DNA of 64,000 nucleotides from Panonychus citri (GCF_014898815.1 NW_026515547.1:124001-188000); one strand, 5' to 3'. Counted from the first letter of the stretch, positions 1 through 11,288 are shown. The notes: generated by a model not told the origin, from the letters alone. Program-made: numbers and translations.

Positions 1-780
1 TAATTTACTTTCTCTCATTTCAACCAATGAAATAGTTTATGGATCAACATAATTTGTTTACCATTGAATTGGATCAGTTTAATTTTGCCAACTAAATTAA
101 TTGTGTTCATCTGTGGTTTACGGTTTAATTAGTGTTCATTTATTGAAACAATTACATATTCTGGTATTTAACTGAATCAAAATTGATGGATTATCCCTTT
201 TGGATCAATATTTTGATGAAATCACAGATATTTTTTTCATTTTCACTTTGGATAATTAAGTAAACAAATTAGTGTTTTTTTATAGGATTTTCCCTTAGGC
301 CTTTTGTTGACTTTTTGTTGTACAATTAATACAATTAGGAAAATTGTAACTTACCTGGTGGCCTGATGATTAGTTGATATTATTGAAAGGATTTAATGTC
401 AATCGGTTATCACTAAGGTTCACAATTGTTTACGTGTTGAAATTTTTTCGCTTCTGTTTGGTTGACAATACAATCCAAACGAAAGTGTTTAATCAATTGA
501 GCTCTTATTTGATTTATTGATACTTTGACATTTCCCTTTCCTTTTCCCTTAAATTGTTAAACTAATTGTTCAAGCTTGCAATAGTTTTAAAGTGTCAACT
601 ATTTCACTTTAAAACTTTAGTAGTTAACTTATTGTGATGAAATTAATTTTTTTTTCTTTTATTATTATTGATCAAGATACACTTTTCTCTTCTCGTTATG
701 GTTAATATCTGATTATGTGGACAAGTGACAATCACCATGATGAATATGATGATAAGTTAAATTGAATCAATACAATTCCA
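1..780. other. Intergenic, 3' of ALG10
   Basis: AT-rich sequence with many stops in all frames. I see no gene, RNA or repeat structure here. It is the 3' flank of the minus-strand ALG10 gene. Confidence 0.6.
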
Positions 781-2523
781 TTACCACATGAAACGTTGAA
801 GCTCATCACTGTTTGACCATTTGAATGGTTTGTTAAGGAAGATAAAAAAAGTTAATCCATTGATTAACATGTTGTACATAAGCTCCAAGGATAATGATAA
901 AGCTGAATTGGTGAAAATGTTGAGTCTCCAGATGATAAATGCAGGTACAAAGTAACGGAACTCCAAGAGTCGCTGAGGTATCACTATGATACAAATGGAT
1001 AAAATAAATAAACATTTCCATAGATTATCTTTACGGTGGATAAGATTAATGAAAGACCAGCTCGTTAAAAGGCACACTGGTAAAAGAGTATAACGGATAA
1101 ATGATTCACTATTACCAAGGATTCGCCTCCAAAGGTAAAAGGTGAAATGTCGATTATCGGCCAACAAGTAGGAATGTGGTAAACTTTGGAATTTGATTAT
1201 TACAATTATTGCAATGGAAATTAAAAGGACGGTGGTCATATTCTTGTAAAAATAGGCCATAAATTTTCGTAAACTTCCAGTCAACAATATCCATGGGACA
1301 GCAAATAGAAAAGTAAAGAAAAGAAAGTAAACTAATTGTGCAAGATGAAAAGTAACCTCATGAGCACTTCTATCACCAAGAACAATTCCTACAAAAAGAA
1401 AAAGTGAAAAGTATTAATAATAATTGAGAGTAGGAGAAAGAGTTGCAATTGTAATAATCTCACCTTGATTGTAGAATACAAATACACCAAATAGAATTCC
1501 GGTGATTAAATAGCCACCCTGGCTAAGGAGTATTTGAGGAATGGATGAAATGAGATTGGAGAAAAGTTTCGAGCGTTTCTTGGACCTTTCGAAAGCAGCC
1601 TGTAAAATCTATACAAAAAAAAGGAGATAATTAGAGAATTGAATTGATTGGTAGTTGATATATTCTCAAACCTTTAGGGAAGAGTAAGCGGCGAAAAAGA
1701 AACACCAAACAATATTAGTTTGACGGAAAAATAATGAAACGAATCCGAAAAGTGATGCAATCCAAGTTTGGTCATTAATGTGCATTAAATACATGGCAAG
1801 AATGAAAAATAGTGACCCAGAGTCGGTATAGTAGAGGAAATTGAAAAAGAAAAGAGTTGGGGTTGTCGATAATGATATAGCTGATACCAGAGTTTTGATT
1901 CGACAAATTTTCTGAAAAAAATAGAAACACCGAGGAGAAAATCAATACTGAGTTAAATCGCTCGTTAATTGCGAAAATAAACACAAACACAAAACTTACA
2001 GCTGAATATCTATTTTGTTTATAGCTAATTAGATACATGAGAATAACATTTCCAATAGCGAATAGTAGATTGATGAATCGAACCAATGGAACTGGACATT
2101 TACGGTTTGGATCTTCTTCACCGAAGGCGATAAGTTCCGATACAGGTTTGAATAGAACCCATGTTGTAAAATAGAGTCCGGGTGGAGTAGTTATCTTTGG
2201 ATTCCACTGTGAATAAGAAAATAAACAAATTGGAAAAGAAGAGAAACATATGAAACATTAATTGATAGAAATCCTTTTTATATCGATTAACTTACATGTG
2301 TGAAATTGTGAACACAATAAGAACGCACTTGTTGAATATGGAATATCTCATCCATATATGGTTGCTGAACCTCTTCATTAACTAACATATAAACACTCAA
2401 CAGAGAAGTAGAATATGTAAATATAATGATTGCGGCAATTTTATTAAACAATTGGTCAGTTTGAAGATGATGCCCAACACTGGGCGAGCCATTTGATTTA
2501 GTTGAGTCCATGGGTGGAAACAT
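781..2523 (-). CDS. ALG10: ALG10 alpha-1,2-glucosyltransferase
   Basis: Five exons (2296-2523, 2000-2206, 1672-1911, 1464-1608, 781-1388) join in frame into about 475 residues, the usual ALG10 length. Family landmarks are PYMDEIFH near the N-terminus, ITTPPGLY at the start of exon 2, FFRQTNI in exon 3, LLADNRHFTFYLWRR in exon 5 and the terminal RFMW. The protein is strongly hydrophobic with many membrane segments. By family knowledge it adds the third, terminal glucose to the dolichol-linked oligosaccharide in the ER membrane before transfer to proteins. The odd part is the N-terminus: the first 18 codons (MFPPMDSTKSNGSPSVGH) and the 5' flank also head two Krüppel-like fragments further right, so either the start or the promoter has been shared by duplication. 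The extension before PYMDEIFH is longer than in the human protein. Confidence 0.92.
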
Positions 2524-3060
2524 TTTCAGGCTTAATGTGTTTAAGAAATAAAGTTAATCATGTAATAAGACAGGTAACACAAACATTAAATTGGGAAACT
2601 TTGATTGTTGAATTATTGGTGACGATTAAAGAGAAAATTCTACTCTATTGAAGGAAACATAAATTAGAATTAAACAATTATTTTCATTGTAATTTTCGGT
2701 GGGAAGCCGATTGAATGGAAGTAACTTTAAGATGGTTGACAACATAAAAGAACAAATTTCTTCTTTTGGATTAGATTTTCTCTTCTTTTTTTGAAACAAT
2801 TTTTTATTCTCTTTTTCCTTCTTGTTAACAAGTCAATCAACTAACACAACAATCAAACAAAGAAAAAGAACAATCAATAATAATTAAGAATCAATCATTG
2901 TATTAATTAGTAAATCACAAAGAGAAAGAAACAAAAAACTATCGGTCAGTTGGTTGTTGTTATTGTTTAGAAATCAACTGGTCCAAGTTGAGAAAAAAGA
3001 AAATCGCGCGAAATTTGAATTGGAGAAATTTTACTAATCAAAATTTTTTTATCGTTTTTA
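2470..3060 (-). repeat. Block U copy 1: ALG10 start plus 5' flank
   Basis: Codons 1-18 of ALG10 and several hundred bases upstream recur almost unchanged at about 4876-5450 and, interrupted, at 9950-11037. Shared landmarks include the A/T-rich leader after the start codon and the GAAAATCGCGCGAAATTTGA segment. It is probably the promoter and 5' UTR of ALG10 or of the gene that donated the start. Confidence 0.8.
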
Positions 3061-3078
3061 CTTTTTTATTTTGAATTT

Positions 3079-3700
3079 TCCACTGATCATTGGTTAAAAC
3101 GAAAGTCTAATTGTTGGTAATTAGTTAGTCAGATTAATAAAAGGTTATCGAATAATTAAAGGTCAGTTTATTAAGATACATTTGCTCTTTTCGTTAATTA
3201 ATATGATTAAGATAAAATCGGTTTCATGGTAAAAATTGAAAGAATTTGTTCAAGGCAATAGTGTCTTGGATAATTGAAAGTGTAAATTAATTGATAGACG
3301 AATTGATGTTTCATTTAATTGTCTCTCCAATATTCTCAGATTGATTATTTGGGGAAAATTTTGACGATTAATTTGAGCTTTCATCAGAAATTTTGTTGTT
3401 GATTTTGACATTTTCTTTTCGTTTCAATAGCATCGAGGATCCTTTGTCTTTTAGCTGCGTATCGATGTCTAAGTTTTTCAATTTCATTTTCCATTTCGAA
3501 GTCAAGATTAGTTATTCGTTTAGGAAGCTCTTCGTTGGACAAAAATCTAATAAAATCAAAATCACTTTCTAATAAAATCGATCGAGATAATGGTTGATAT
3601 TGGGAAGGTTGCTGGTGTTGTAGTTGTATTAATAGTTGTGGAGATTGAGGAGGTAAATACGGCGGAAGTTGAGCTTGTGGTTGGGGCTGTGGTTGAAGTT
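3079..3700 (-). pseudogene. Hippo 3'-end fragment, copy 1
   Basis: This repeats the 3' flank and C-terminal coding end of Hippo, whose parent copy lies at about 20360-21000. In minus translation it covers the SARAH-domain tail (SDFDFIRFLSNEE onward) but lacks the kinase. Similarity stops abruptly at 3700, where Krüppel-like sequence begins. The same junction (GGTTGAAGTT then ACAA) recurs at 8640, so it predates the later duplication. There is no start or promoter of its own, so I call it a dead fragment. Confidence 0.8.
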
Positions 3701-4929
3701 ACAATCTAAGAGGCTATGGAGAACATACCCCCAGGGAAGAAGGAAGCAAAATTTTGAGGTAGAAAAGGGTTTGAAGGTGGGTCGCTGTCGAACTGGTTGA
3801 TGAGGTTGTCGGTAGTTTAGAGGTTGTTGGTGTGGATGCAGTTACAGAAGGGTTTAGTAAACCACTGAATGATAATCGATGAAGTGGTTTTAAGGGATGA
3901 TGATGATTATTATTGTTGTTGCTATGATTATTGTGATGATGAGAATCAGATGAGAAATTGTAAAAACTATCATCTTCATTTTTTTCGACATTATCTTAAG
4001 AGGATGAGTTGGTTTTCGACATGATTTTGATGAGGCATCGCTATTATGGTGTTGAGTTAATGATGAGCTTTGTTTTTGTTTAAGATGTTGAGGTTGGCTT
4101 GATGCAATTAATTCAGTTTGAGTTAATTGAGATCCTGAATGTGCTGCAGGAGGTAAAGTGTTATTATGATTACTACTACTACGAGAACTATTATTTGGTA
4201 ATACATGTAAGGAGGAAAGGTGATGATGATGAGGATGATGATGGTGTGAACATGTTGTTGTTTGTGATAAGAGGGAAGATGATGTGAGGTACTACAAAGT
4301 GCTGTTTGATGGTGGTGACGATGATGACCACTTGGTCCACCAGTAAGAAGATGAGAGAAAGAAAAGATGATGATGATGATGATGATATGGATGAAACGGT
4401 TGGTGAAGATACAGTTGCGGTTGCAGGTGAATGAGCTGACCCATCGGTTGAATTTGTCTCCCGTTAGTGATCCCGATATTGAATGAACTGGACCGATGAA
4501 CCACTCGCACCAACAATACTTGAACCAACGGGAACAATACCAGTACCACCGCCAAAGACTTCTACTTCACTAACTGAACCACCACCTCCTCCTACAATAG
4601 CTAATGTACTACTGGCACCATTTTTTTTCATATGCTCTCTGTCGGCGTACACGAAGAGTGTTGGGATTTGTAGGACATTTATGAAATGTAAGATGATGTC
4701 GACGGGGAAATTTTCCAAGGCACTTATCACAGACAAAGGGTTTATCCTTTTTGTGTACCAGTCTATGAGCTTTCAATTGATTTGAGTCTGAAAACTTTGA
4801 ATGACATCCAGAGACATCACAAGCATAAGGCCGTTCACCTGTACCCATACGCTCATGATTCTGTAAAACATGTTCATGTCCAACACTGGGCGAGCCATTT
4901 GAATTAGTTGAGTCCATGGGTGGAAACAT
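3701..4929 (-). pseudogene. Krüppel-like zinc-finger fragment, copy 1
   Basis: The reading frame from 4929 begins with the ALG10-type start (MFPPMDSTNSNG), runs into half a C2H2 finger (HVLQNHERMGTGERPYAC), then two fingers with Krüppel-type residues FSDSNQLKAHRLVH and RRHHLTFHKCP. It ends early at 4609 because a T run at 4621 has eight Ts where the sister copy at about 9697 has seven. Downstream, His/Ser-rich sequence like the sister copy is broken across frames, and about 150 bp present in the sister are missing. Known Krüppel proteins have further fingers upstream, which are absent. Frameshifted pseudogene. Confidence 0.8.
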
Positions 4930-5450
4930 TTTCAGGCTTAATGTGTTTAAGAAATTGGGAAGCCTTGATTGTTGAATAATTGTTGACGATTGAAGAGAAA
5001 ATTCTACTCTATTGAAAGAAACATAAATTAGAATTTAACAATTATCGGTGGGAAGCTGATTGAATGGAAGTAACTTTAAGATGGTTGACAACATAAAAGA
5101 ACAATTTTCTTCTTTTGGATTAGATTTTCTCTTCTTTTTTTTCAAACACTTTTTTATGCTTTTTTTCCTTCTGGTTAACAAGTAAATCACAATGAGAAAG
5201 AAACAAAAAACTATCGGTCAGTTAGTTGTTGTTGTTATAATAACAATGTAACATTGTCAATGTTATTGTTTAGAAATCAACTGGTCCAAGTTGAGAAAAA
5301 AAAAAGAAAAGAAAATCGCGCGAAATTTGAATCGGAGAAATTTTACGAAAAAAAGTTAATTCAAATTAGAATTTTATTGGTTCAGTTTTTCGATTGTTGA
5401 TTAATAGACTAATTTATTCTAGTTCAATATTATTGCTATAAAAAATTTCG
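4876..5450 (-). repeat. Block U copy 2: duplicated start and 5' flank
   Basis: Second copy of the ALG10 start region. It differs from copy 1 by small indels. Its right edge (about 5330-5450) continues into sequence that also flanks the right side of the 9.2-kb element at 20223, so it preserves a near-empty version of that insertion site. Confidence 0.78.
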
Positions 5451-5477
5451 TTTTTACTTTTTCTTTCACATTTTTAG

Positions 5478-5622
5478 TTTAGGAAGCTCTTCGTTGGACA
5501 AAAATCTAATAAAATCAAAATCGCTTTCTAATAAAATTGATCGAGATAATGGTTGATATTGGGAAGGTTGTTGGTGTTGTTGTAGTTGTGGTGGAGATTG
5601 AAGTTGAATTTGGTGATGAATT
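5478..5622 (-). pseudogene. Hippo SARAH fragment, copy 2 (short)
   Basis: About 145 bp match the part of Hippo coding for the start of the SARAH domain and the Gln/Pro-rich stretch before it. Both the 3' end and the kinase part are missing. It follows directly on block U copy 2. Confidence 0.75.
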
Positions 5623-6199
5623 GAGTTAATTGAGAAACTTAATTAGTTTTATTGATGATGATGATGATCGTAATCACAATCAAGAATTTTACTCTCCTTT
5701 GGTAAATTTAATTCAGTAAATCGAGTATCCCAGTTCCTTGGGGCGAATCATATTACCAAACATCCATATCCTGGATGAACAACTAGACGGAAACAATTAA
5801 CTAATCAAATTTGATTGTTTCAAACTTTTACTTACCGAATCTTATTCTTCACTCCATTCACTGTACATCTAAATGAATTTTTCAAACTGTCAAATAATGC
5901 TCCGAGCAAAAGTATTGGGAATCAGTTAATCATGATTAGTTCGAGAATGGATAAGGTTTAATTTTTCCCAATACTTTTGCTTGGAGCTTTACTCACCGAA
6001 TTATATTGATCACTCTATTCGTTGACTAACTGTTTGTTTAAATCAAAATCGTTGAATAATCTAACATGTATACAGTTGGGTAAATGAGACTATTGTCTAT
6101 GCAGAATTAAATAAATTTATTTATTTTGTAATCAGTCTCAATGATTATGTCATCGATAATACAAATATGAGTTTTCCTCGGACCAATTTTTATATTTCT
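5623..6199. other. Spacer with small hairpin
   Basis: No gene recognised. AT-rich sequence between a Hippo fragment and the 3' end of the secreted-protein gene. It contains the hairpin listed at 5899-5987. A motif like TTACTCACCGAAT occurs twice (near 5830 and 5990). Confidence 0.5.
5899..5987. repeat. 89-bp hairpin, 23-bp inverted arms
   Basis: Arms 5899-5921 and 5965-5987 are inverted copies of each other with one mismatch (22 of 23). The loop is 43 bp. It could be a tiny MITE or an RNA hairpin; nothing decides between them. Confidence 0.75.
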
Positions 6200-7294
6200 T
6201 CAAAACTCATCGAGTAAAACATTGACATTATCATGAAGAGTGACCTGCGATGAATATCCTGTTGAGAAGAACGAGAAATAAATGAATTGTTAATATGCCA
6301 ATTACCTTATAACTTTACCTTTGAATTTGATCAACTTAAGAGCTTCTTTTGTAAAGTCAACAATAATCTGCATCGGAGATACCAAGTGGCCTGAATCGCT
6401 AGATGCTCCAATACCAGCGAGTACATTAGTAACAAAAGTGTCTACATTAATTTTAAGGGTCTTTTCCACATCCAAATCTAGATCGTAACAATTAATTGAT
6501 TTTGTACCATTAAAAAACTTCCAAAATTAGTTGGACAACTTACCAGGAATATTGAGATGGTTAATCAAACTTGTAACAAATCGAGTCGCTGCTAATACTT
6601 TGTCTTCTTCGAGATAGATTATTCGAGTTACCACTGATAAAAAGTGAATATTTTCGAAACTGATTCACTTAAATCAACTATTATTGATTGAAGAAAATCA
6701 AAAATGTCATGAAAATTATTTTCTGTGTCATCAGAATAATTGAATATAAATATTTACATGGTAATAAATCTCCGGTCAAAAGACTGTCGATGAGATTTAT
6801 AAGATTTTCTTTGTTGTTGAGTTTAGAATCCCAAACTAAATTGAATTAAGTGAAATTGATAAAATAAGTTTCTCAGTTGATTATCAATCGAGCAATTACC
6901 TGGCGTATAACCAGCATCAAATTGTTGATCGATTTGCCGAACAACATTGGATTCAAGGGAACCATCGATTTGCCAGCCTGTAATTCAAATGAGAATCTCA
7001 ATCAATTAGTATGAAAATTATCGAAAAGTTTAAATTTTCATCATAACAAAATTACCTTTGAGATGTTCAATTTAGTCTACATATAGTTGAACGTACGCCC
7101 TGGTTTCATTACTAATTTGTTATTATATTATTATACATATTATATTAGCTTTTGAGTTGAGAAATTAAAATTAACTAGTTACAAGGAGTAAATCTAGTTA
7201 TCTTCAACTAAATCTATTACTTACTATTTTCAACTGGATTAGCTTTGATTGTTGAGATGAGAGTAACAATAATTAAAGTAAGTAACATGTTCAT
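6200..7294 (-). pseudogene. Seven-exon small secreted protein gene with one stop
   Basis: Exons 7221-7294, 7056-7111, 6900-6977, 6758-6835, 6544-6633, 6319-6477 and 6200-6258 join with GT-AG borders and consistent phases into 198 codons. The start gives a signal peptide (MNMLLTLIIVTLISTIKA). The mature part has no cysteine in the readable frame and looks helical, ending VNVLLDEF. I do not recognise the family. One lesion is visible: codon 38 in exon 2 is TAA (7072-7074), and no alternative border I tried keeps the frame open around it. Six other exons are intact, so the gene is either recently dead, polymorphic, or carries a sequence error. Being cysteine-poor, secreted and multi-exon, it could belong to a lineage-specific secreted family; that is a guess. 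Confidence 0.7.
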
Positions 7295-8150
7295 ATAATA
7301 GATTTTAGATTTTTCAATCATATAAATATTCAATTGTCTAGTAGTTTAATTGATATTAATTAAAATTTTCTTTTTATACAAATTTCATTTTATATTATCT
7401 CTCTCGTAGGAGTCGCACCGAAAACATCATACTCGAAATACACTGATTTTATATTGTCCTAAGTAACTGACAGAATATTAGATAGAAAGACAATAGAAAT
7501 TATATAAATTAATCAATTAACGTTTCATTCATGATCTGAGATCTTGCAGGTAGATAATCATTACTATCAACATGGGTTAATTCTGTTGATTTCAATCAAA
7601 TTTGGAATATAATCTATCATATGCTCTCTATCAGTTTCATTGAAGTGGGTCTCATGATCGCTACTCTTAATCTATTAATCTTCACTTAACATTATTGAAA
7701 ATGATATGAAATCCAAAGATGCAACGAATCTCTTAATCAAGTACAATTGTGAACATTGACAAATCACAATTATAATTGTTTCATATTGCCTTAATTTCAC
7801 TGATTATTCAAAAAAGCAACATCCACAATAGATGTACTAAATAAAAGACAATTGAAACAATTAATCCTATGACAATCATGGTTATTAAAGTGATATCAAA
7901 GAGTAGAATGTTTTATTAAAAGTGAAATGATTTAGATATCATTGTTTTATATCAGTTATTATCCCTCATATGGTTACAATTAGTTTCGTTTTTCGTTGGT
8001 CTCATGAACATTATCAAAGTTTTGCTGATTAAATGAACAAAGAAATGGAAGATGCAATTTTCAGTTCATATTGGACATTTAAGTTACTATCGTACTCCAA
8101 CTGGCGTAAAGAAATATTAGTTAAATGATATTCATTTAGTTCCTTTGAAT
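7295..8150. other. Intergenic, 5' of secreted-protein gene
   Basis: AT-rich with no recognised gene. The part next to 7294 should hold the promoter of the secreted-protein gene. Confidence 0.5.
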
Positions 8151-8640
8151 GTTTCACTGATCATTGGTTAAAACGAAAGTCTAATTGTTGGTAATTAGTT
8201 TGTTAGATAAATGAAAGATTATCGAGTAATTAAAGGTCAGTTTATTAAGATACATTTGGTATCTATAATTAGATAAAAAAAATTTCATAATAAAAGTTGA
8301 AAGAATTTGTTCAAAGCAATAGTGTCTTGGATAATTAACAGAGCAAATTTATTGATGGACGAATTGATGTTTGATTTTCAATTTCATTTTCCATTTCGAG
8401 GTCAAGATTAGTTATTCGTTTAGGAAGCTCATAGTAGGACAAAAATCGAATAAAATCAAAATCACTTTCTAATAAAATCGATCGAGATAATGGTTGATAT
8501 TGGGAAGGTTGTTGATGTTGTTGTAGTTGTGGCTGTAGTAGTGGTGGAGATTGAAGTTGAATTTGGTGATTAATTTGAGATGGTGATTTAGGAGGTAAAT
8601 GAAGCGGAAGTTGAGCTTGTGGTTGGGGCTGTGGTTGAAG
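8150..8640 (-). pseudogene. Hippo 3'-end fragment, copy 3
   Basis: It repeats the Hippo 3' flank and SARAH/Gln-rich coding end. Compared with the parent at 20360-21000 it has lost part of the 3' end of the coding region (the junction near 8380 skips the terminal codons). It ends at 8640 at the same junction with Krüppel-like DNA as copy 1. Confidence 0.78.
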
Positions 8641-8647
8641 TTACAAC

Positions 8648-10003
8648 CTAAGAGGCTATGGAGAACATACCCCCAGGGAAGAAGGAAGCAAAATTTTGAG
8701 GTAGAAAAGGGTTTGAAGGTGGGGTCGCTGTCGAACTGGTTGATGAGGTTGTCGGTAGTTTAGAGGTTGTTGGTGTGGATGCAGTTACAGAAGGGTTTAG
8801 TAAACCACTGAATGATAATCGATGAAGTGGTTTTAAGGGATGATGATGATTATTATTGTTGTTGCTATGATTATTGTGATGATGAGAATCAGATGAAAAA
8901 TTGTAGAAACTATCATCTTCCTTTTTGGACATTATCTTGAGAGGATGGGTTGGTTTTCGACGTGATTTTGATGAGGCATCGCTATTATGGTGTTGAGTTA
9001 ATGATGAGCTTTGTTTTTGTTTAAGATGTTGAGGTTGGCTTGATGCAATTAATTCAGTTTGAGTTAATTGAGTTCCTGAATGTGCTGCTGGAGGTAAAGT
9101 GTTATTATGATTACTACTACTACGAGAACTATTATTTGGTAATACATGTAAGGAGGAAAGGTGATGATGATGAGGATGATGATGGTGTGAACATGTTGTT
9201 GTTGGTGATAAGAGGGAAGATGATGAGAGGTACTACCACTACTACTACTAAGTGCTGTTTGATGGTGGTGAAGATGATGACCACTTGGTCCACCAGTAAG
9301 AAGATGAGAAAACAAAGGAAAAGATGATGATGATGATGATGATGATATGGATGAAACGGTTGGAGAAGATACAGTTGCGGTTGCAGGTGAATGAGCTGAC
9401 CCATGGCTTGAATTTGTCTCCCTTTAATGATCCCGATATTGAATGAACTGGACCTGATCTATTGCTATTTGAATAGTTATTAACAATATTACTATTATTC
9501 ATAGTAATATTAATACATGTATTAGCTGTTGGTTGAACCATTGAAATTGGACTTTTAACTCGTAGTAAATGATGTACCGTTGATGGCGATGGTGATGAGG
9601 GCGATGAACCACTCGCACCAACAATACTTGAACCAACGGGAACAATACCAGTACCACCACCTCCTCCTACAACAGCTAATGTACTACTGGCACCATTTTT
9701 TTCATATGCTCTCTGTCGGCGTACACGAAGAGTGTTGGGATCTGTAGGACATTTATGATACTTAAGATGATGTCGACGGCGATATTTTCCAAGGCACTTA
9801 TCACAGACAAAAGGTTTATCCTTTTTGTGTACCAGTCTATGAGCTTTCAATTGATTTGAGTCTGAAAACTTTGAATGACATCCAGAGACATCACAAGCAT
9901 AAGGCCGTTCACCTATAAGGGTACGCTCATGATTCTGTAGAACATGTTTATGCCCAACACTGGGCGAGCCATTTGATTTAGTTGAGTCCATGGGTGGAAA
10001 CAT
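8648..10003 (-). pseudogene. Krüppel-like zinc-finger fragment, copy 2
   Basis: From 10003 the frame reads the ALG10-type start MFPPMDSTKSNGSPSVGH, half a finger (HVLQNHERTLIGERPYAC), a CX4C-type finger with FSDSNQLKAHRLVH, then a finger with YRRRHHLKYHKCP. The last two match the final fingers of Krüppel. Then comes Gly/Ser-rich linker. The frame stops at 9248; around 9420 the plausible Ser/His-rich coding moves to another frame. The end of the original protein (FFPGGMFSIAS, stop at 8648) is back in the first frame. At least two indels therefore break it. A truncated but expressed zinc-finger product of about 250 residues remains possible, since the first 150 codons are intact. Confidence 0.75.
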
Positions 10004-10139
10004 TTTCAGACTTAATGTGTTTAAGAAATAAAGTTAATCATGTGATAAGACAGATAACACAAACGTTAAATTGAGAAGCTTCGATTGCTGAATCAATGGT
10101 GACGATTAAAAAAAATATTCTAATTAAAGAAACAAAAAA

Positions 10140-10920
10140 GTTTTTGGTCCAGGGTAAAAAACAAATACTAAGCAAATAGACAAATAACCGACAAATACAC
10201 AAATACCGCACAAATACCGCCAAAATCAAAAGCCGGCGAAAATGAAAACAGCTGATTACAATGTTTTCATTCAAAAAGTTTTTTTAATGCTTATTTAGCT
10301 TTTGGATTTAGATTTTAAAGTGTTTTATAATTGTGATTCTACATTAAAATTTAACAAATCAGCAATAAGATGAGTGTTGATTCTCAAGCTAGAGGTAAGA
10401 ATTAATTTACCATTGATAGATAATTTGAATTTACAAATGTTTTTTTATTACAAAATTTCAGATGATTTTGAGGTTACACACATGGAAGTTCTAGAACTAT
10501 TACAGAATGGAAATCCTGTTAATACCATGGTACCGTGTGATCCAGAAGTTAATGTGCCTTATCTTCTAAAGAAAAGAGGAAACGATTATCGGATCGACCC
10601 TTGGGTGTGGTTCATTGGACCTACAAGAAAACTGAAGGAGGATATTAAAAAAAGCTTCAGCTATGTTTTGATTGGAAAAGAAGCCGGAAAAAATGTTACA
10701 TCAACAAAGTTTAAGAGGCTAATTTATACGATGGACGGTAAGAAATAGAATAGAAAAATTTAAACTGAGCACATTGGACTTGTAACTAAAAATGACCAAA
10801 ACAAGCTTTTTAAACCATTTGGACAGTGGTTTGCTTATTTGTACAAATATTTGTCTATTTGTACGAATTTGTGTATTTGTTTACTATTTGGTTTTTACTC
10901 TATCCCAAAGTTTTTTCAAA
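10140..10920. mobile_element. 780-bp insertion with degenerate inverted ends
   Basis: This DNA interrupts block U copy 3; the uninterrupted form is seen at about 2930-2950 and 5210. Its ends are loosely inverted: AAAAAAGTTTTTGG with AAACAAATACT inside on the left, and the reverse of the same pattern on the right (TTTACTATTTGGTTTTTACTC). Both ends are rich in CAAATA / TATTTG motifs. It contains a two-exon reading frame. I take it for a small non-autonomous or truncated DNA transposon. Confidence 0.55.
10370..10748 (+). CDS. Two-exon 103-residue protein inside insertion
   Basis: Exon 1 (10370-10394) starts with ATG and ends at a GGTAAG donor; exon 2 (10462-10748) follows a TTTCAG acceptor and keeps the frame. 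The product begins MSVDSQARDDFEVTHMEV and contains DPWVWFIGPTRKLKEDI and LIGKEAGKNVTSTKFKRL. I recognise no domain. A GGTAAG just before the stop (10740) could be a further donor, in which case this is the first part of a longer truncated protein such as a transposase N-terminus. Confidence 0.45.
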
Positions 10921-11041
10921 ATTATCGGTCAGTTGGTTGTTGTTATTGTTTAGAAATCAACTGGTCCAAGTTGCGAGAAAAAGAAAATCGCGCGAAATTT
11001 GAATTGGAGAAATTTTACGAAAAAAAGTTGATTTAAATTAA

Positions 11042-11288
11042 AAGGACACTCTGCAAAAAATTAGACTTTTTAGTTAAGAGTTGAGATTTTGTGTATTTGT
11101 AGGGCCAAAAATATAAAGTCTAAATATGTTTATCTTTTTCTGGTCTGATCAGTAGTTTTCGAGAAAATCAAGTTCGAAGTTTAAACTTCAGGTCGCTTTT
11201 TCTCAGAAACGATAAATTTTTAGATCATGAAATTTTTATTTTACCGACAAATTTTCATGCCCTTACAGAAAATCAGATTTGTTTTGGT
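11042..11288 (+). repeat. Left terminal inverted repeat (247 bp)
   Basis: Inverted copy of 19976-20222 with two substitutions over 247 bp. No coding content. Confidence 0.92.

Larger units (their letters stand above)
9950..11037 (-). repeat. Block U copy 3, interrupted
   Basis: Third copy of the ALG10 start and 5' flank. The flank runs from 10003 to about 10139, is interrupted by a 780-bp insertion, and resumes at about 10920 (ATCGGTCAGTTGGTTG) up to 11037. The 9.2-kb element begins directly after it. Confidence 0.78.

Noticed and set aside
4292..4736. Several overlapping His/Ile/Gly-rich frames on both strands
   Set aside because: Shifted readings of the repetitive CAT/ATG tracts in the Krüppel-like pseudogene.
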